64,000 bases of DNA from Anthonomus grandis grandis (GCF_022605725.1 NC_065551.1:18910001-18974000); one strand, 5' to 3'; shown: positions 46,845 through 59,863, counted from the stretch's first letter. Translations and numbers: made by a program. Notes: generated by a model from the sequence alone, not told the origin.

Positions 46845-48440
46845 GTAAAATTGTCAAACATTCTGATGTATTATTGCAAAATATATCTGCCTTCTATTGC
46901 CCCCTATGGCAAAAACAACGCAAAAAAAATGCACCAAAATGAGTCTAGGTATGCATGCATGTGCACTCCAAGTTATTCTCGAGGTTTTTAATATGGCTAA
47001 CCGATCAATATTGACACTTCCTCTTTGTCGGCGAGGCCAACAAAAGACGTGGCCGGAATCGCTAATTAACAAACGGCCAACATAGGAAAACTGCATTATT
47101 TCATTATTTATTGAACGACCCTTTTTTTAAATATAAGATAAGGACAAGAAGAAGAGGTGCAGCCACCTTGAAAATATCAGAAGAGGGTCCAAAAATGCAG
47201 TTTTTGCTTTACAACAATAGATTTGCACTAAATCATTCGTTTCCCATAAATATATGCGTATTTATGCTCGGCTAATTTCTATTTTTGCCAGACTATTTGT
47301 GTTGGCAAAGTGCCAAAAATAAACACCCGCCTCGGTTACACCATAACGTATTATAGTCTCTAAAAGATAAAAATAACAAGAAGGGTTTTTCCCTCATAGT
47401 TATGGCTCGCGATGGGGGTTTCCACTAAACTTCAAGGTGATAGATTCAACTGTTTAATCCTGGAGAATAATCAAAAAGCCGGTTTGTTTTCTTATCGACC
47501 AAATTGCAATTAAATAAACCATTCAAGTCTAAATATTTGTGGTATCAGAATGATCCGAGAAACCAACAGGTACGTACGGACGAGAAAATAAACTGGAATT
47601 TATATGGAGACTGGAAACCTTGAGGCGGATTTTTCAGACTACACAGGTAATTTTATTAGACACCCCGTCGTTGGATAAAGTCAGTTTATTTTTTTTCCTT
47701 TGGAAATTTATGGCTGCTGGCGCGAAATTCGGTTTAGTTAAATGACGATTTATTGTCTGCGGATCTCTTATTAGTTTAGTCTTTATAAATGAGGATGTAT
47801 TTTATGGAATAGATGCTTGTATGCGATAATTATGATGGTAAATATCAGATTTATTATTATGGTGTGCAAGGATTTTAGGTCTAGGAAACCGAAACGTATT
47901 TATTAATAATTCTTTAATAGCAAGGTAGAATTCGAAGAAGAATTAAAGTATTTTTAGTTTATGGATAAAATCAAAAGGAATTAAAAAATGTTCAACTTCT
48001 TGAAAGAAGCAAAAGTTGACTCCAACTACCCTTTTTCCAACATTTCGAGAATGAACAATTTTCTTATTTTTTCTAGGCCCCTAAATTATTTTTTATTTTC
48101 TCCGTTTCTCAAAGAATTTTTGTTGTCAATCCTTTTCCAAGGATTATTACCAACATTTTTAAAATGAATCTTTTTAATTTTTTCTAGATAGCTTCAGATA
48201 TTTTTATTCTTTCCATTTTCAAATTTTTCCATTTTTTCAGAATGTCCCAAGCAATCTTGTTTATAAGCCATTAAAACCTGTAAAAAAAGAGTTTCTATCA
48301 TTATTTTTTCTATTTCTAGTTTTCTTTCAAAATTTCTAGAAATTCAAGTTTTATTTTTCCAGTTTTTCGACTTTAAAATTTTCTTATCAAATGATTTCAT
48401 TTTTTTCCCGACAGACAAATTATTTTTTTATTTTTCTAGG
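46845..48440. other. Non-coding DNA with a less AT-rich island and repeat C remnants
   Basis: The part 46880-47800 is non-repetitive and includes GGCCAAC...GGCCAAC pairs near 47033 and 47076 and AAACACCCGCCTCGGTTACA near 47322. No frame of recognised protein was found. Family C remnants in both orientations start near 47930 and continue to about 48430. Confidence 0.45.
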
Positions 48441-49880
48441 CAGTTAAAATCTATATAAACGGACTCGGAGCAGTAATGTATTGAAAACTACTTTAAATAA
48501 TAATTTAAGAAACATCAACACAACATGACAATGTCAATGATATATGGAAACTGTTCCAGAGCCAGCTTAGAAAACTCATAAACCAACATCCAAATACGAA
48601 TATCAGACATAGAAAACAGCGATGGATCAAAATACGTAAGAAACAACGAAGAGAAGGATGCTAAGGAAAAATGGATAACATCTGTCTTTGCAGAGAAATG
48701 GAAGACCCGGAAAGGAAGCACGACATGTTCGACAAGTACAAGAAAGTTACGGAAGTTGCTGACCTATATACTAGGGAAACTACTAATATGCTGGTTGATA
48801 ATACAGACGGTCTAATCATTGTTGAACATTAGATTCTTGAAGCTTGGAGTGGATACATAGCTGAACTATTTCATGACAACAGATCAGATCAACCAAGCAC
48901 TGTTTTTGAAAACACACGTAAGAACTGTAGTAATTACAAGAAAAAAAGTATTTCTTAGCATTAATCATAGAAGAATGCGCAACAAATGTGAAAAGCCGGA
49001 CCTGAGAAAAGATGAACTTCAGTTTTTTTTTTCGAAACTCTCTTAGTATCCGGGAAGCAAGGATTACCTTAAATATACTTTTTCAAAAGTGTCGCGGTCA
49101 ACATAAAGATATTTTCGTATCCTTTATAGACTACCAGAAAACATTTCACAGGGTGAAAAATGATGAAAAACTTTTTGATACATTAAGGAGTACTGGACTT
49201 GATGACAGAGATACGTATTATTAGGAAACTGTATTTAAGCAGTGGTTCGGGCCAAGGTAAAACTAACCGACGCATGTCAGACTATTATTGAATCTATATT
49301 CTGATAAAATATTTAAGCAGGCGTTAAATGACCAGGAGTGGAGAATTAAGAATAGAGGCAAACCGATCAATATCATCTGCTATGCCGACGACACCACAAT
49401 TTTATATGATGATCCTCAGGACCTTCAATGTGTCGACAATCGAGTCGGCTCGCGCAAACCTTTAAAAAAATAAGCAATCTCTTCTGCAATAATAATTTAA
49501 ATTTAAAACACCGCCAGGAAAGTGTTACATATGATCCATTCAGTTGTAGACGACAGAGATTTGTTCCTTACAAGCAGCAACCATTAATCGTCTTAAAGCA
49601 CTGAATATGACTATGTATGTTCCGAATCCCATGGGTAGCCATACCGACAAATGAAGAGGTTTTAAATAGAGCAAGCGTCATTAGAATATAACAGTTAAGT
49701 GCAGAAAGCTGTCCTCTCTAGGTTACCTAGAGAGGGGTGACCAATAAGGTATCCTTCAACTTATAGGCAAGATAGGCGGCCACAGAGGAATCGGTAGAAG
49801 ACAAGCCTTGTGGTTGAGGAATCTCAGAAAATAGTTCGGCTCTTCCAATAGTGGTATTTCAAAATGTTCAATAAGAATTT
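48440..49880 (+). pseudogene. RTE-like LINE remnant, second copy
   Basis: Frames read 'DNTDGLIIVEH' and 'LEAWSGYIAELFHDNR' (about 48800-48890), 'SIREARITLNILFQKCR' (about 49046-49095), 'VSFIDYQKTFHRVKNDEKLF' (about 49118-49176), 'YSDKIFKQALND' (about 49296-49330), 'INIICYADDTTILYDD' (about 49368-49415), and near the end 'LQLIGKIGGHRGIGRRQALW' (about 49758-49815). The YADDT catalytic box is intact, but the RT is shortened between DYQK and the PQG box, and stops interrupt it. It shares strand and order with the copy at 9.76-10.91 kb. Confidence 0.82.
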
Positions 49881-50270
49881 GAGAATAGACTTTATTTTTT
49901 TAAGAATAATGGAGAACATTTTGAACAACTCATAAACTAAACGTGTTAATAAAATCAATTTTAAGCGTGCTTTTGTAAAGATTATTATTAAAGCAACTTA
50001 TTTAGCCATAAGTATAACGACTATGCAAAAGTTTAATAAAAATAATATTAACCTAAAAAGACATGTTTGGATAAATAATCTTAGCTTTAACATAAGTAAA
50101 ACACTTACAGGAATAATGTCTAATAATAAGTAATTTACATTACTTAAATAACTTAGCAACGCAGCACATAAATTTAAAAAATAAAGTGCCAAAACGTAAA
50201 GAACATAAAGTGCAATATCAGGAGATCCTGATACGGTACTAGAAGAAGAAGACAATTAAAGCTTGAAAGA
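49880..50270. other. AT-rich spacer, nothing recognised
   Basis: The minus frame at 49998-50255 is hydrophobic and low-complexity and is not supported as a gene. Confidence 0.5.
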
Positions 50271-50830
50271 AATAAAAATATCCGCTTTTTTTGTTTTTTT
50301 TTTATTTTCCTCTTAAAATTTCTAAAGCATTTTTTTTAGTTTCTCTAATCCACTAAATTTTTTTTTAATATTTGCCATTTTAAGGTTGTTTTCAATTTTT
50401 TTTTCAGAATTTCCTAAATAATATTTTTTACAGCCAGTTAAAAGTGAAGAAAAAATTAGAACTTTGTTTAAGTGTTTTTTCAAAATTTCTAAAAATGTCA
50501 TTTTTATTTTCCAGATTTTTCTTCAAAATTTATGCACCAGATAAATTATTTGTTTTCCCGAAAGTATTTTTGTATTTCTACTATAGTTTCTACAAGAATA
50601 GTCTATTTTCTGTAGTCCGCTTAATTCATTTCTATTTTCACCAAGGTTGTTCTTTTTTCAAAATTTACCAAAGGTTCTCTTTTCCAGGCAGTTAAAAAAA
50701 TAAAAGTTTCTGTAATTTTTATGTTTCTTTATTTCCAGTATTTTTTCATCTTTTCTTTTAAAATATCTAGCATTTCAGATCATTTTAATTTTTGCTATTT
50801 TTATTTTTATCCAGGTAGTTCAAGATATTT
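50270..50830. repeat. Family C repeat, inverted orientation
   Basis: Units such as TTTTTCnAAATTTCTAAA and TTTCCAGGCAGTTAAAA are reverse complements of the family C core (TTTTAACTGCCTGGAAA). The family therefore occurs in both orientations within 34-53 kb. Confidence 0.65.
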
Positions 50831-50833
50831 TAA

Positions 50834-52890
50834 TAATAATAATAATAAAGAAGTTTATTTAGCATAATAGCTACATACATTACAATAATTATTATTATAA
50901 TATAAAGCAGTACTAAAGTCTACAAAGAAAATAAACTACAATAATAATAATAAACCAATAAAAGTTCATTACATACAGGGCTACATTAGGTATAATAGAG
51001 TGGTGATCAGCGTAATAAAAGAAAACGTATACAACAATTATCGGTATAAATAAAACCTAACCTAAAACAACACAAATAGTATAATAAAATTTATAACTAA
51101 AATCATAAAAAGAATATAATGTACAACACAAAAAAATAGAAATACTCTTAGCTATCCCTATTTAAAAGATGTTTTCTCAATAGCCTCCTAAACTGGTTTA
51201 CACTATCACAGGTCTTAATTATCACAGGCAATTTACTAAATTCTATTAAGCCTCTAAATAAAATCGAATTAAGTAACTGAACAGTGTTACACCTATCCAC
51301 TATGGCGAAATCTGGACGATGTCTAGTATTGTATGTGTGTACATCCTCAAACGATTTTAACTTATCACAGATATAGCTGGGTAACAAACGATGTTTCAAT
51401 TTAAATATAAACAAATAGACATTAAACTTTATACGTTCAGTCACAGACACCATATTTAGGAAACTTAACATACATTTAATTGATGTATATCGATCACATT
51501 TTAAAATCAGTCTCATAGCTCTATTTTGTATTACTTCCAACTGGTGTATTTTATATTGTGGCAGATTAAACAACAACGTAGAGCAATACTGCAAATGCGG
51601 AGGTGCAATGCTATTAAACAAAAGCAACTTTGTGCTCATGGAGAGGTTTCTTCCCACTCTAGTGATAAATCCAACTTTTTTGGAGAATTTTCGCATGACG
51701 TAGCATGTGCACAGAACTTTAAATTGGCATCTAGAATAGTACCCAAATACTTAATTTCACTCTCATAAAGAATGCTAAGCCCATTTACAGTAATACTTAC
51801 ACTATCCATGTCTATTTGATTAAGTCGTGACTTTTTACCAAATATGCAAAACTTCGATTTAGCTGTATTTAAACACAATTTGTTAGTGCAAAGCCAGACA
51901 AATAAACTATTCAATTCATTTTTTAGGTCGATTTGCATTTGCTGTAAGTTTTTGCCTATAATAAACAACATTGTATTATCTGCAAATAATACCATTCTAC
52001 ACTTTTCAAAAACTTTTACCATATCATTAATGTACAGTAGAAATAACAATGGTCCTAAAACAGTTCCTTTAGCACACCATAATTAACAGAAACACACTGA
52101 GAGATACTATTTTTAAACATTACACGTTGGACACATACGACTTAAACCAACTCAAAGCATTATCCCTAATTCCTAATTGCTGTAGTTTGGTAATTAAAAT
52201 TTGTCTATCTATCGTGCCGAAGACTCTCTTAAAATCTAAAAATACCGCTAAAACAAGATTATCACAGTCGATAGCTTTGAGAAAATCATCACAAATATTA
52301 ACGACAACGGATTTACAAGAATGATGCTCACGAAATCCCGACTGTCCAGGAACAATTATTTTGCCTTTATCACAAAACTCAACAAGTTTTTCCTTAACAC
52401 AATTCTCAAGGAGCTTTTCATAGACAGGTACCGTGTTAATAGGTCTAAATTCATTATGCAAATTTGTGTTTTGTACTTTGGGAATAGGAATAACAGTAGA
52501 CAGTTTCCAATCATCTGGGAAAACACCGTTAGATAAAGAAGTATTAATAATATCTAACAATCTATTACCAACCACAAGAGAGACATCATAGAGGACATGT
52601 TTTGATATACCAGATTCACCACCACCAACATTTTAAAAGTTTTTTAGAGTATTTTTCATTTTTAACATAGAGACAGGTTTGAATTTAGAAAAAATGTTAA
52701 ACACGGGGGGACATACAACATTATTTAATCTGTTTCCGCTTTGTGGTATATTATTTATAATTTCCTCCACACTCTCTACAAAATATTTATTAAATCTGTG
52801 GGATATAACTTCTTCATCTTGGAGTATTTCTAAATTAAAATTAATTTGCTCCGGTAGTGTGCTACTAGATGTTAGATAGTTTTAAACTAG
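50834..52890 (-). pseudogene. LINE copy with TTA-repeat tail (RT and C-terminal domain)
   Basis: From 52890 down: 'LEILQDEEVISHRFNKYFVE' (about 52830), 'FPDDWKLSTVIPIPKVQN' (about 52515), 'FRPINTVPVYEKLLE' (about 52445), 'GFREHHSCKSV' (about 52330), 'AVFLDFKRVFGTIDRQIL' (about 52230), 'LFLLYINDMV' (about 52045), 'MVLFADNTMLF' (about 51990), 'IKYLGTILDANLKF' and then a C-terminal domain (51696-51148) with 'LQYCSTLLFNLPQYKIHQLE' and 'HTYNTRHRPDF'. The catalytic FADD has become FADN, so the RT is dead even apart from frame breaks. The 3' end carries a (TTA)n tail at 50834-50850, typical of I/jockey-group LINEs. Confidence 0.85.
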
Positions 52891-53400
52891 ATGATTTAAT
52901 TTTTTTTCAACCAGTCAAAGTAATCTTTTTTTAATTTCAAACTTTCCTCCAATATTCTTCTTATAATTTCTAGAACTATTTTTTTAGCCAGTTAAATTAT
53001 TATCTGTTTTCATGTTTAATGTTATTTAAAGGTTATTTAAAAAAAAATTGCCAAATTCGATTTTCCAGGCAAATAAAAGGATGAAATTAAAAGCCTGTTT
53101 TTTATTTTTCGGTTTTAAGTTTCTCATTTTCGTTTAGCACTTAAAACCTGTAAAAAATGTATGCATTCACTTTTTTGCCTTTCCTCCATTACCAGGTTTT
53201 GTTGTTTCAGAATATCCAGTAAACATTTTCTTTCAATATCTTACAGACAATTAAATTTTTTATCTGAACTAGAACTTCCTTAACTGTCTGGAAAAAAGTG
53301 AAAGAGAATTCAAAGTTATCCAATTTCCTGGAAAAATCGAAGTTCTTAAACTAGTATGAAATCAAAGAGGAATTCAATAAATTCTTCAAGTTTATTAGGT
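52890..53400. repeat. Family C repeat remnants
   Basis: Inverted-orientation units (TTTCCAGGCAAATAAAAGG near 53062) and direct ones (CTTCCTTAACTGTCTGGAAA near 53276) are both present. Confidence 0.55.
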
Positions 53401-56035
53401 GGGTTCGATAAATAATTAAGAAATAAAAAAATGTTAATTGAAATATCGACGTTTCGACTTATATCAAGTTACTCTTGTAAAAATTCATTGTCACGTAATT
53501 TTCACTGATCGAGTCTTATCAAGGTTACTATGCAAACCTAGACTTAGTATCTTATAGAAGACTTAACTATATTTAAATAAACATACTTTTTGTTTGTTTG
53601 TTTTTGACTCTATAATCAACTGAAACCAGTGTCATTTTATCCCAAAAATAATTATATCCAGACTCCCACGTATCAGATTAAAATAAAAACGATAATAATA
53701 AAAATATCCGGTGCCATAAACCACCAGGTACACGCGTTCTCGTCATTAAAAATATCAAACGGAAACGAAAAGTCATAATTCATTTTTTTTATTTGCTCTA
53801 TTTATTTTTTAAGTTTTAGACTGGCTATAGCTCAAACGTTTTGATCTAATTTGACGTTTTTGATTTTTTCAGCTGTGGGATAGTGGCAAGTTTCTCATTT
53901 ATTTACGGGAAAATACCGTATATAAATAAATACGTTAGAAAACCTTGGAGGTATATTAATTTTCTAATTATCACCACTTGGGTTAAACATTTTTTGGTTT
54001 TTCCTAATAAAAATAAGAGAAAACGGTTGTGTTTTCAATTTTAATTGGGGCCTTTTTGTAGAAAACTCTGGCAAAAATATCGGGAAAATCGCACAATTGA
54101 ACAACTCGATTTGTTTAAAGCTGTATAGGGAACTTATTGGGTAATTAATCGAACACAGAAGTTGTTTTAAAATCGGTTAAATAAATTTCTATTAAATACA
54201 ACGAAATAATCTATAAATATTAATAGGGCATCGCATTACGACGTGTGTCTTGCGGTTTAAATTGCGGTTGCACTAGTCAATTTACATAACTTAATTAATA
54301 ATTAATGTAATGAATAAATTGTGATTTCTTTTGCTTCATTTACGTTTCACTAGTCAACTGATCACTTAATTTCGTTATAAATAGTGAATTACGTAATGTA
54401 TTAATGAATGGTTATTTAAAATGCATTAGTGGATGCGTTTATATTTTATTCTCTGACAGCCATATGTACTTTAAATATTTATTTTTTTAAATTGTTTCTA
54501 TTACATATAAAATTTATCATTTTATTAGCCTCTTTTAAGGTACAAGATTCACAATGATATAGGTTTGAGCAAGTTTATAATATTGTTTTTTTTTGCAATA
54601 TATAGAGGCTCAGAATCTGATTATTTAAATATAAAGGACATGCTGCGCGTTGTTTCACAGTACTTCTTAACATTATTTTCACGTAGAGACGCAATAATTA
54701 AAAAAAATTTAAATAGAGACGCAAATAATCATTTTATTATTATATTCTAAGATAACTTCAACTGGTGTAGTACCAAACATTTTTTTAATTGTATTGGATT
54801 TATTTCTGTAATATTAAAAATCTATTGAAAATTGTATTTTTCTATGCAGATACATATAAAAATTATAATTTTCTCATAATTCTTTAAATGTTAAATAGAC
54901 CGCAAATCAAGATAGGAATACACGGCTTGAAAATATTAATTTAAAATCTTGACATATCACCAATCATTCCGAACTCTCAGTTTACTATAAGAATAATGAT
55001 TGTTCGTAAAAATTCTTAAAAATTTAGTTGTTCAGTGAAAATTTTGATTTGAATGTGAAACATACTTTTTCAAGAGTAGCTCATAGTAATTTACTAAAAA
55101 AAGTCCATATATTTAGTATAAATAAGTTTTCATAATTTTTACTTTTTTGTCATAATACAGCAATCATATGATTATTTTTACGTTTTTTTATGTATTAGTT
55201 CTTATTTTTTCTTCTAAGGGTATAATTTTCATTATCTTTACACAACATATTTTTTTCAAGTTTTGATTAATTGATTTACTTTTTATTCGCAGTTCATCTT
55301 TCACTATTGCCTTAAAAATTGCTTATCTACTGCAACTTTTATTAGTGAACTATGTATTACTCTAAAAGAAGATTTAGTTGTCGAATGCTAAAATAATATA
55401 TGCTATCCTAACTCTCATTAAAAAGATTTTTCTTACATTCCTAAAAATCAACTAACTTTTAATCAAACAGTTATGGCTTTGCATAAGGTTGTATTGTTGT
55501 AATATTAAATAAATTTTCTTAGTAAAAATATTTCAATTTTTGTCATGGCAAGTTACTTAATTCGGTCCAATTGAACTAATTCAACTCAATACAGACAATT
55601 GGAAAATTTTACCAATGTTGTGGATTAATAAATTTATCTTATCACGATTTTTAAGAACCCTTTTTGTATATTTTAAGTCATTAAGAAAATGCCAATATTT
55701 ATCTTGGTCAACAATGCAGTTCATAAGTTGAATTAGCTATCAAAAAAATCTAAAATATTTCCTAGTCTATTTCTGTATGATGCCAAAACTTTAATGCAGC
55801 TTCCCCAAACCACACGGAATAAATATATGCATAGTTTCTGAGTTTGAGATCACAACTGTTTTTATAATCTAATGACTAAAAAGGAAGGAAATTATTACTT
55901 AAATAACTTAAAACCATAAAAATAATGATACTCATAAATCAGTTACTCATACGAATCTAAAATGAAAAGGTGCCGATTAGAAAAAAACATATTGCTATTT
56001 ACCATTTACTATATTGCACACGTGTTGGATACTAT
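53400..56035. other. Non-coding AT-rich DNA with a less AT-rich island
   Basis: Near 53445-53465 the minus strand carries GTCGAAACGTCGATATTTCA, resembling the end of the GAAAC-containing repeats elsewhere but without CTGATGA. The part 53690-54440 is non-repetitive and rich in TTAATTA/ATTA sites, with a direct repeat TCACTAGTCAA-like (about 54271 and 54347). From 54500 to 56030 nothing is recognised; the frame at 54565 is low-complexity. Confidence 0.4.
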
Positions 56036-56039
56036 AGGT

Positions 56040-56650
56040 CTTTAGAAATCTGCTGGTCTCTTTCCAATATGGCAAGGATCACCTCATTCGATGAGCAGTG
56101 TGCCAATCTTTGAGAAGTTGTTAGAGTTGTTAGTATCGGACATGATCCATGACTTTGTTGCGCGTAGACACGTTTTTGCCTACAGTTCAGTCCGTTTTCA
56201 GGGCTTTCATAGTATTTCAACAACTGTTTCAATGGTTATCAATTTACTCAACCCCTGTCTTAAATTATTAGACTACAGCAAAGCACTTGATATCATTAAT
56301 CATCAGATGATACTGGCAAAGCTGCATTATTTGGGGTTCCCTGCTCGGGTCTCTAGGTAGGAGTTAAGAAGCAAGTGGTGGAGGTGGATGGAGTGCGATT
56401 TTCAATTGCTTTTTCATGTAGTTCCATAGGGTTCAATTCTTGGGCTACTTCTCTTTATTATTTACAAGTCATATCTACCATCACACGTTCGCTCTGGCTC
56501 CATTCATCTTACAGCAAAGTTTAAAAGAAAGTTTACACTGTCTCAGAATTCCTTTATGCGCTTTTATACGGAGGACGAAAGTTTCATTACGTAACTGTAA
56601 ATACACAATGGTTTGAGGATTTAAAGTGGACTTTATAAATAAAATGGTTT
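56040..56650 (+). pseudogene. Degenerate jockey-like LINE RT fragment
   Basis: Frames read 'SSVPIFEKLLELLVSDMIHD' (about 56094), 'FQGFHSISTTVSMVI' (about 56196), 'LLDYSKALDIINHQMILAKL' (about 56265), 'LHYLGFPARV', 'VPGSILG LLLFIIY' (about 56425-56465) and a decayed 'FYTEDESF' where YADDT is expected. It is a short internal piece with no 5' or 3' end visible. Confidence 0.75.
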
Positions 56651-57740
56651 TAAATTATACAGTCCACCCATTATAATAACAATGGGCACTTACCTATGCT
56701 ACTTGCACTCGTGGTTCTCTCTAGCGATGTCCCTTTACACTTCCATGGATAATAAACGTTTCAAAAGACAATAGGTTCTAAAGTAAATTCTAAATAATCA
56801 ATTAAGCCCGGCACACCAGTTTTTTTGTTAATACTGTTTTTTTTGTAACCTTCTTGTTAGTTTAATCATTTGATTCTGTCTCTGCGCAATACCCAAGGTA
56901 CCATGTGTGCATGACTTGCGCGATATGGATATTTAAAATATTATGTTAATGTTAACAGTCACTCTTATATATTATGTAACACATCTCTTTGGTTTACATA
57001 AAGACACTTTTGGCTTATTTGTGCATTGCATACTTAGGAATGACCCTACTTGATAAAGTGCCTGGTACCAAAAAGTACCCTACACTATTCTTAACCTTAA
57101 GCAGAAAACCAGATTTTTTCCACTGGGGTCTTACAGTCTCACACTATTATTTATTAAATATTGACCATAAATTGGGCTCTGTTTTAAAATCTTTACTCAG
57201 GAATTCTACAGCTGATGCTGTCCTTATTATAATTTTCTTTTTGTATATTTGTATTGTTAGTTTTAGTTTTATTTCGAACTCACTCTTTATATATACCGGG
57301 TGGAGCGTCGCCGAGCGGAACATAGGAAATCCCATGTAAATTTTAAAGGGGTCAAATATTGGCTTCCCCGTACATTTTACAGAAAAAATGTTAGATAATT
57401 TTTTGAAGAGACCAATCTGGCAAACCCTCGTGCAAAGTTTCAAAAAATTTTAATAAGCGAATCTTTAATTATTCAATTAAATGTAATTGTAAAATTACCA
57501 AATTTTCAATCAACAATTTTTTTCCTCAAGAAAATTGTTAAAAAAATTTTTGTTATTTAACTAGTCTTCGTGCCAAACGTCAAGCGCACTCTCACCTGGA
57601 GAAGGAAGGGTCATTCAATTATCTCAGATATCAAAAGGATGACGCTCTGATGGAGCCCTTTCCATGTTATCGGACTCTGTTTTTACTTTTACTTACAAAT
57701 AATACCTTTAAACTAAAATTACATATGTTTCCTAAACTAG
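56650..57740. other. Non-coding DNA, possible mariner-type terminus
   Basis: A 116-codon + frame (56989-57339) is hydrophobic and without recognised relatives. Near 57294 the sequence TATACCGGGTGGAGCGTCGC has the form of a TA-flanked transposon end, but no matching opposite end was found. Confidence 0.35.
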
Positions 57741-58830
57741 TTGATGTTATCTACGTTTCCAATGAACTGTCTGATAATTTGAAATCTGGATAACAACGTC
57801 TACTTCTACATTAGCTTATAGATGTTTTCCTTAAGATTGAGCAGTTTTATGTGTTTGAGCAGGCTCTTTGGCATTACTCCTGTCTTTGACAAAATAATTG
57901 GAATTATCCGCACTTCACCCATTCCCATTGTCTGGTGTTCTAGAACCCTGTACTTAACAATCTTTTCATTATGTTTGCGCTTAGGTTGTAATTATTAGGA
58001 GAAGCTGCATCAATAAGGGTTGTCTTCCTAGAAATGTTATCGATTAGTATTAGGTCAGTTGCTATCCTATTGCTGCTGTCCTATTGCTACTTACTCGTTG
58101 GTCTGTAAGTACAGTGCGATCCCAATACAATTTTTGTTGCTCATTTTCAAGAATTGGTTGTGACTTATAGTTATAATATAGTACCTTGGCTGCCGATAAG
58201 AGGTTTAGTTTTTCTGCGAGCTGCTGATCCACTATCTTTGCAACTAGATCATTCTTTATATTCCGTTGGTCCAAAAATTTTACATCTGTCACTTTGTACC
58301 GTCGGGTCACCTACAAGCTTTAAATAATTTTTTTGTAGGTATTATTTAATCTTGAATAGCCACAAGAAACCCTTCAGTTTCAGGAAAAAGCTGTCAGAGT
58401 TCGACGCCGCTATTTCGACATACTCTTGATAAACCTCGTAAACATGCCTTCCGTGTAGTTGATTCCCCATCCTAGGTTGCATTTTTTCTTGCTCGATGCT
58501 ATGGTGTATGAGTAACTCAAGCTCCTGGATTTAAAGTGGTGTTGAGTTGTCTGCTTCACCTACGGCACGATGAATATCTGATGTTTCAGCCTTTCTTAAG
58601 AAAAAGGATCACAAGTTACTTATTTGTTGAGTTAGTTGCTTCTCTATGTCGGCCATGCCTCTTCCTCCCATATGTTGAGGTAGCTGATATGCTCGCTTTT
58701 GATTATAATTAATATTATTATGATAAAAGACGATACACAGTTGATCCCAGAACATCCAATATATATAGGATATACAGTGCTTTTCTTTGAAGTCCCCCCC
58801 CCATTTATTTTTTGAACGGGTCAAAAAATT
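57740..58830 (-). pseudogene. R2/R4-like LINE 3' part (C-terminal endonuclease region)
   Basis: The minus strand reads 'YQLPQHMGGRGMADIEKQL' (about 58680), 'VTDVKFLDQRNI', 'LAEKLNLLSAAKVLYYNYKS' (about 58225), 'KLYWDRTVLTDQRVSSNRTA' (about 58130-58070), 'IDNISRKTTLIDAASPNNYN' (about 58045-57985), 'WEWVKCG' and a decayed C-terminus. 'KLYWDRTVLTD' with 'TTLIDAASP' is the restriction-like endonuclease region found after the zinc knuckle in R2/R4-type LINEs, so this copy belongs to the same group as the one at 17.4-20.7 kb. Its upstream part is cut off by the duplication and Tc1-like element at 58.7-59.9 kb. Confidence 0.75.
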
Positions 58831-59207
58831 TTTTTGAAACTTGGCATAAGTAAATTGGTCTATAGATACTATTTTTCACTGTAAACTAGGTAGTTGTAAA
58901 TTCCAAGATGGCGGCTGGGTGATATCTTAAGAAAAAATTTTAAATAGAATTATTTTTAGAATTAGATAAAAGACGATACACAGTTGATCCCAGAACATCC
59001 AATATATATAGGATATACAGTGCTTTTCTTTGAAGTCCCCCCCCCATTTATTTTTTGAACGGGTCAAAAAATTTTTTTGAAACTTGGCATAAGTAAATTG
59101 GTCTATAGATACTATTTTTCACTGTAAACTAGGTAGTTGTAAATTCCAAGATGGCGGCTGGGCGACATCTTAAGAAAAAATTTTAAATAGAATTATTTTT
59201 AGAATTA
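58722..59207. repeat. 243 bp tandem duplication
   Basis: Unit 1 (58722-58964) and unit 2 (58965-59207) differ at only a few bases (for example GGGTGATATCTT against GGGCGACATCTT). The unit covers about 50 bases of flanking LINE DNA plus the left end of the Tc1-like element, so the duplication happened after that insertion and is young. Confidence 0.95.
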
Positions 59208-59863
59208 ATTTATTTTTAAATAGGGGGTTGTGGAGTACCTCATTTTAAAGGTATCAATGAGTACTTTATAACCCTGAAATATTAGACCCATATCTTAACT
59301 CGTTTCAAAATGGCGGCCTAATAAAAAAGTATTTTTTTTATTTTAACGTTTTACATTATTATGATTTTTGAATAGGTAAAAATCAGTGTACGAAAATAAA
59401 TGCGTCACTATTTTATTTTGACATAAAAACGACAGTTCTAAATGTTAAAATAACACATAAGCGCCATCTTGAATAAATGCATTAAATAGAAATCTTGTGT
59501 TACCTCATTTAAAAGGTTTTATTGAGTACTTTTAATATTTATTACATGGACTCGGTGGACTCAGTTTTGACCTGTCTAAAAGTAACAGCCAAAAAAATAC
59601 ACTGTTGCGATTTTATTAACGTTTTTAATAATAATATACAAATAATTTATAATTTTTGAATTTTGGATTTAAAGATTAACTTTTTGGTTTCTAAAGACTT
59701 ACTGAACCGCCCTAGTATGTCACATTTCACGTTAAAGGTTATTGAACATTATTTAGACATTCCAAAAACCAAATAGCTATTAAAAAAACTCGAAAAAAAA
59801 TTTTAAGATATTTTTCCTTAACCGGTAAATTACTCTTGTATAGTACTTCAAAGAAAAGCACTG
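58775..59863. mobile_element. Non-autonomous Tc1-like element, left end duplicated
   Basis: The left end CAGTGCTTTTCTTTGAAGT (58775, and again at 59018 in the duplicate) pairs with the right end ACTTCAAAGAAAAGCACTG (59845-59863). TA flanks both ends (58773-58774 and 59864-59865). The interior has no transposase. It contains several 'AAGATGGCG' segments (for example 58911, 59154 and a variant near 59310). It is inserted in the R2/R4-like LINE. Confidence 0.85.

Noticed and set aside
53440..53470. GTCGAAACGTCG on the minus strand as another hammerhead-like core
   Set aside because: The CTGATGA half and stem II are absent; only the GAAAC part is similar.
56989..57339. 116-codon + frame with several hydrophobic stretches
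   Set aside because: No recognised domain, no supporting splice or start context, and composition expected from AT-rich sequence.
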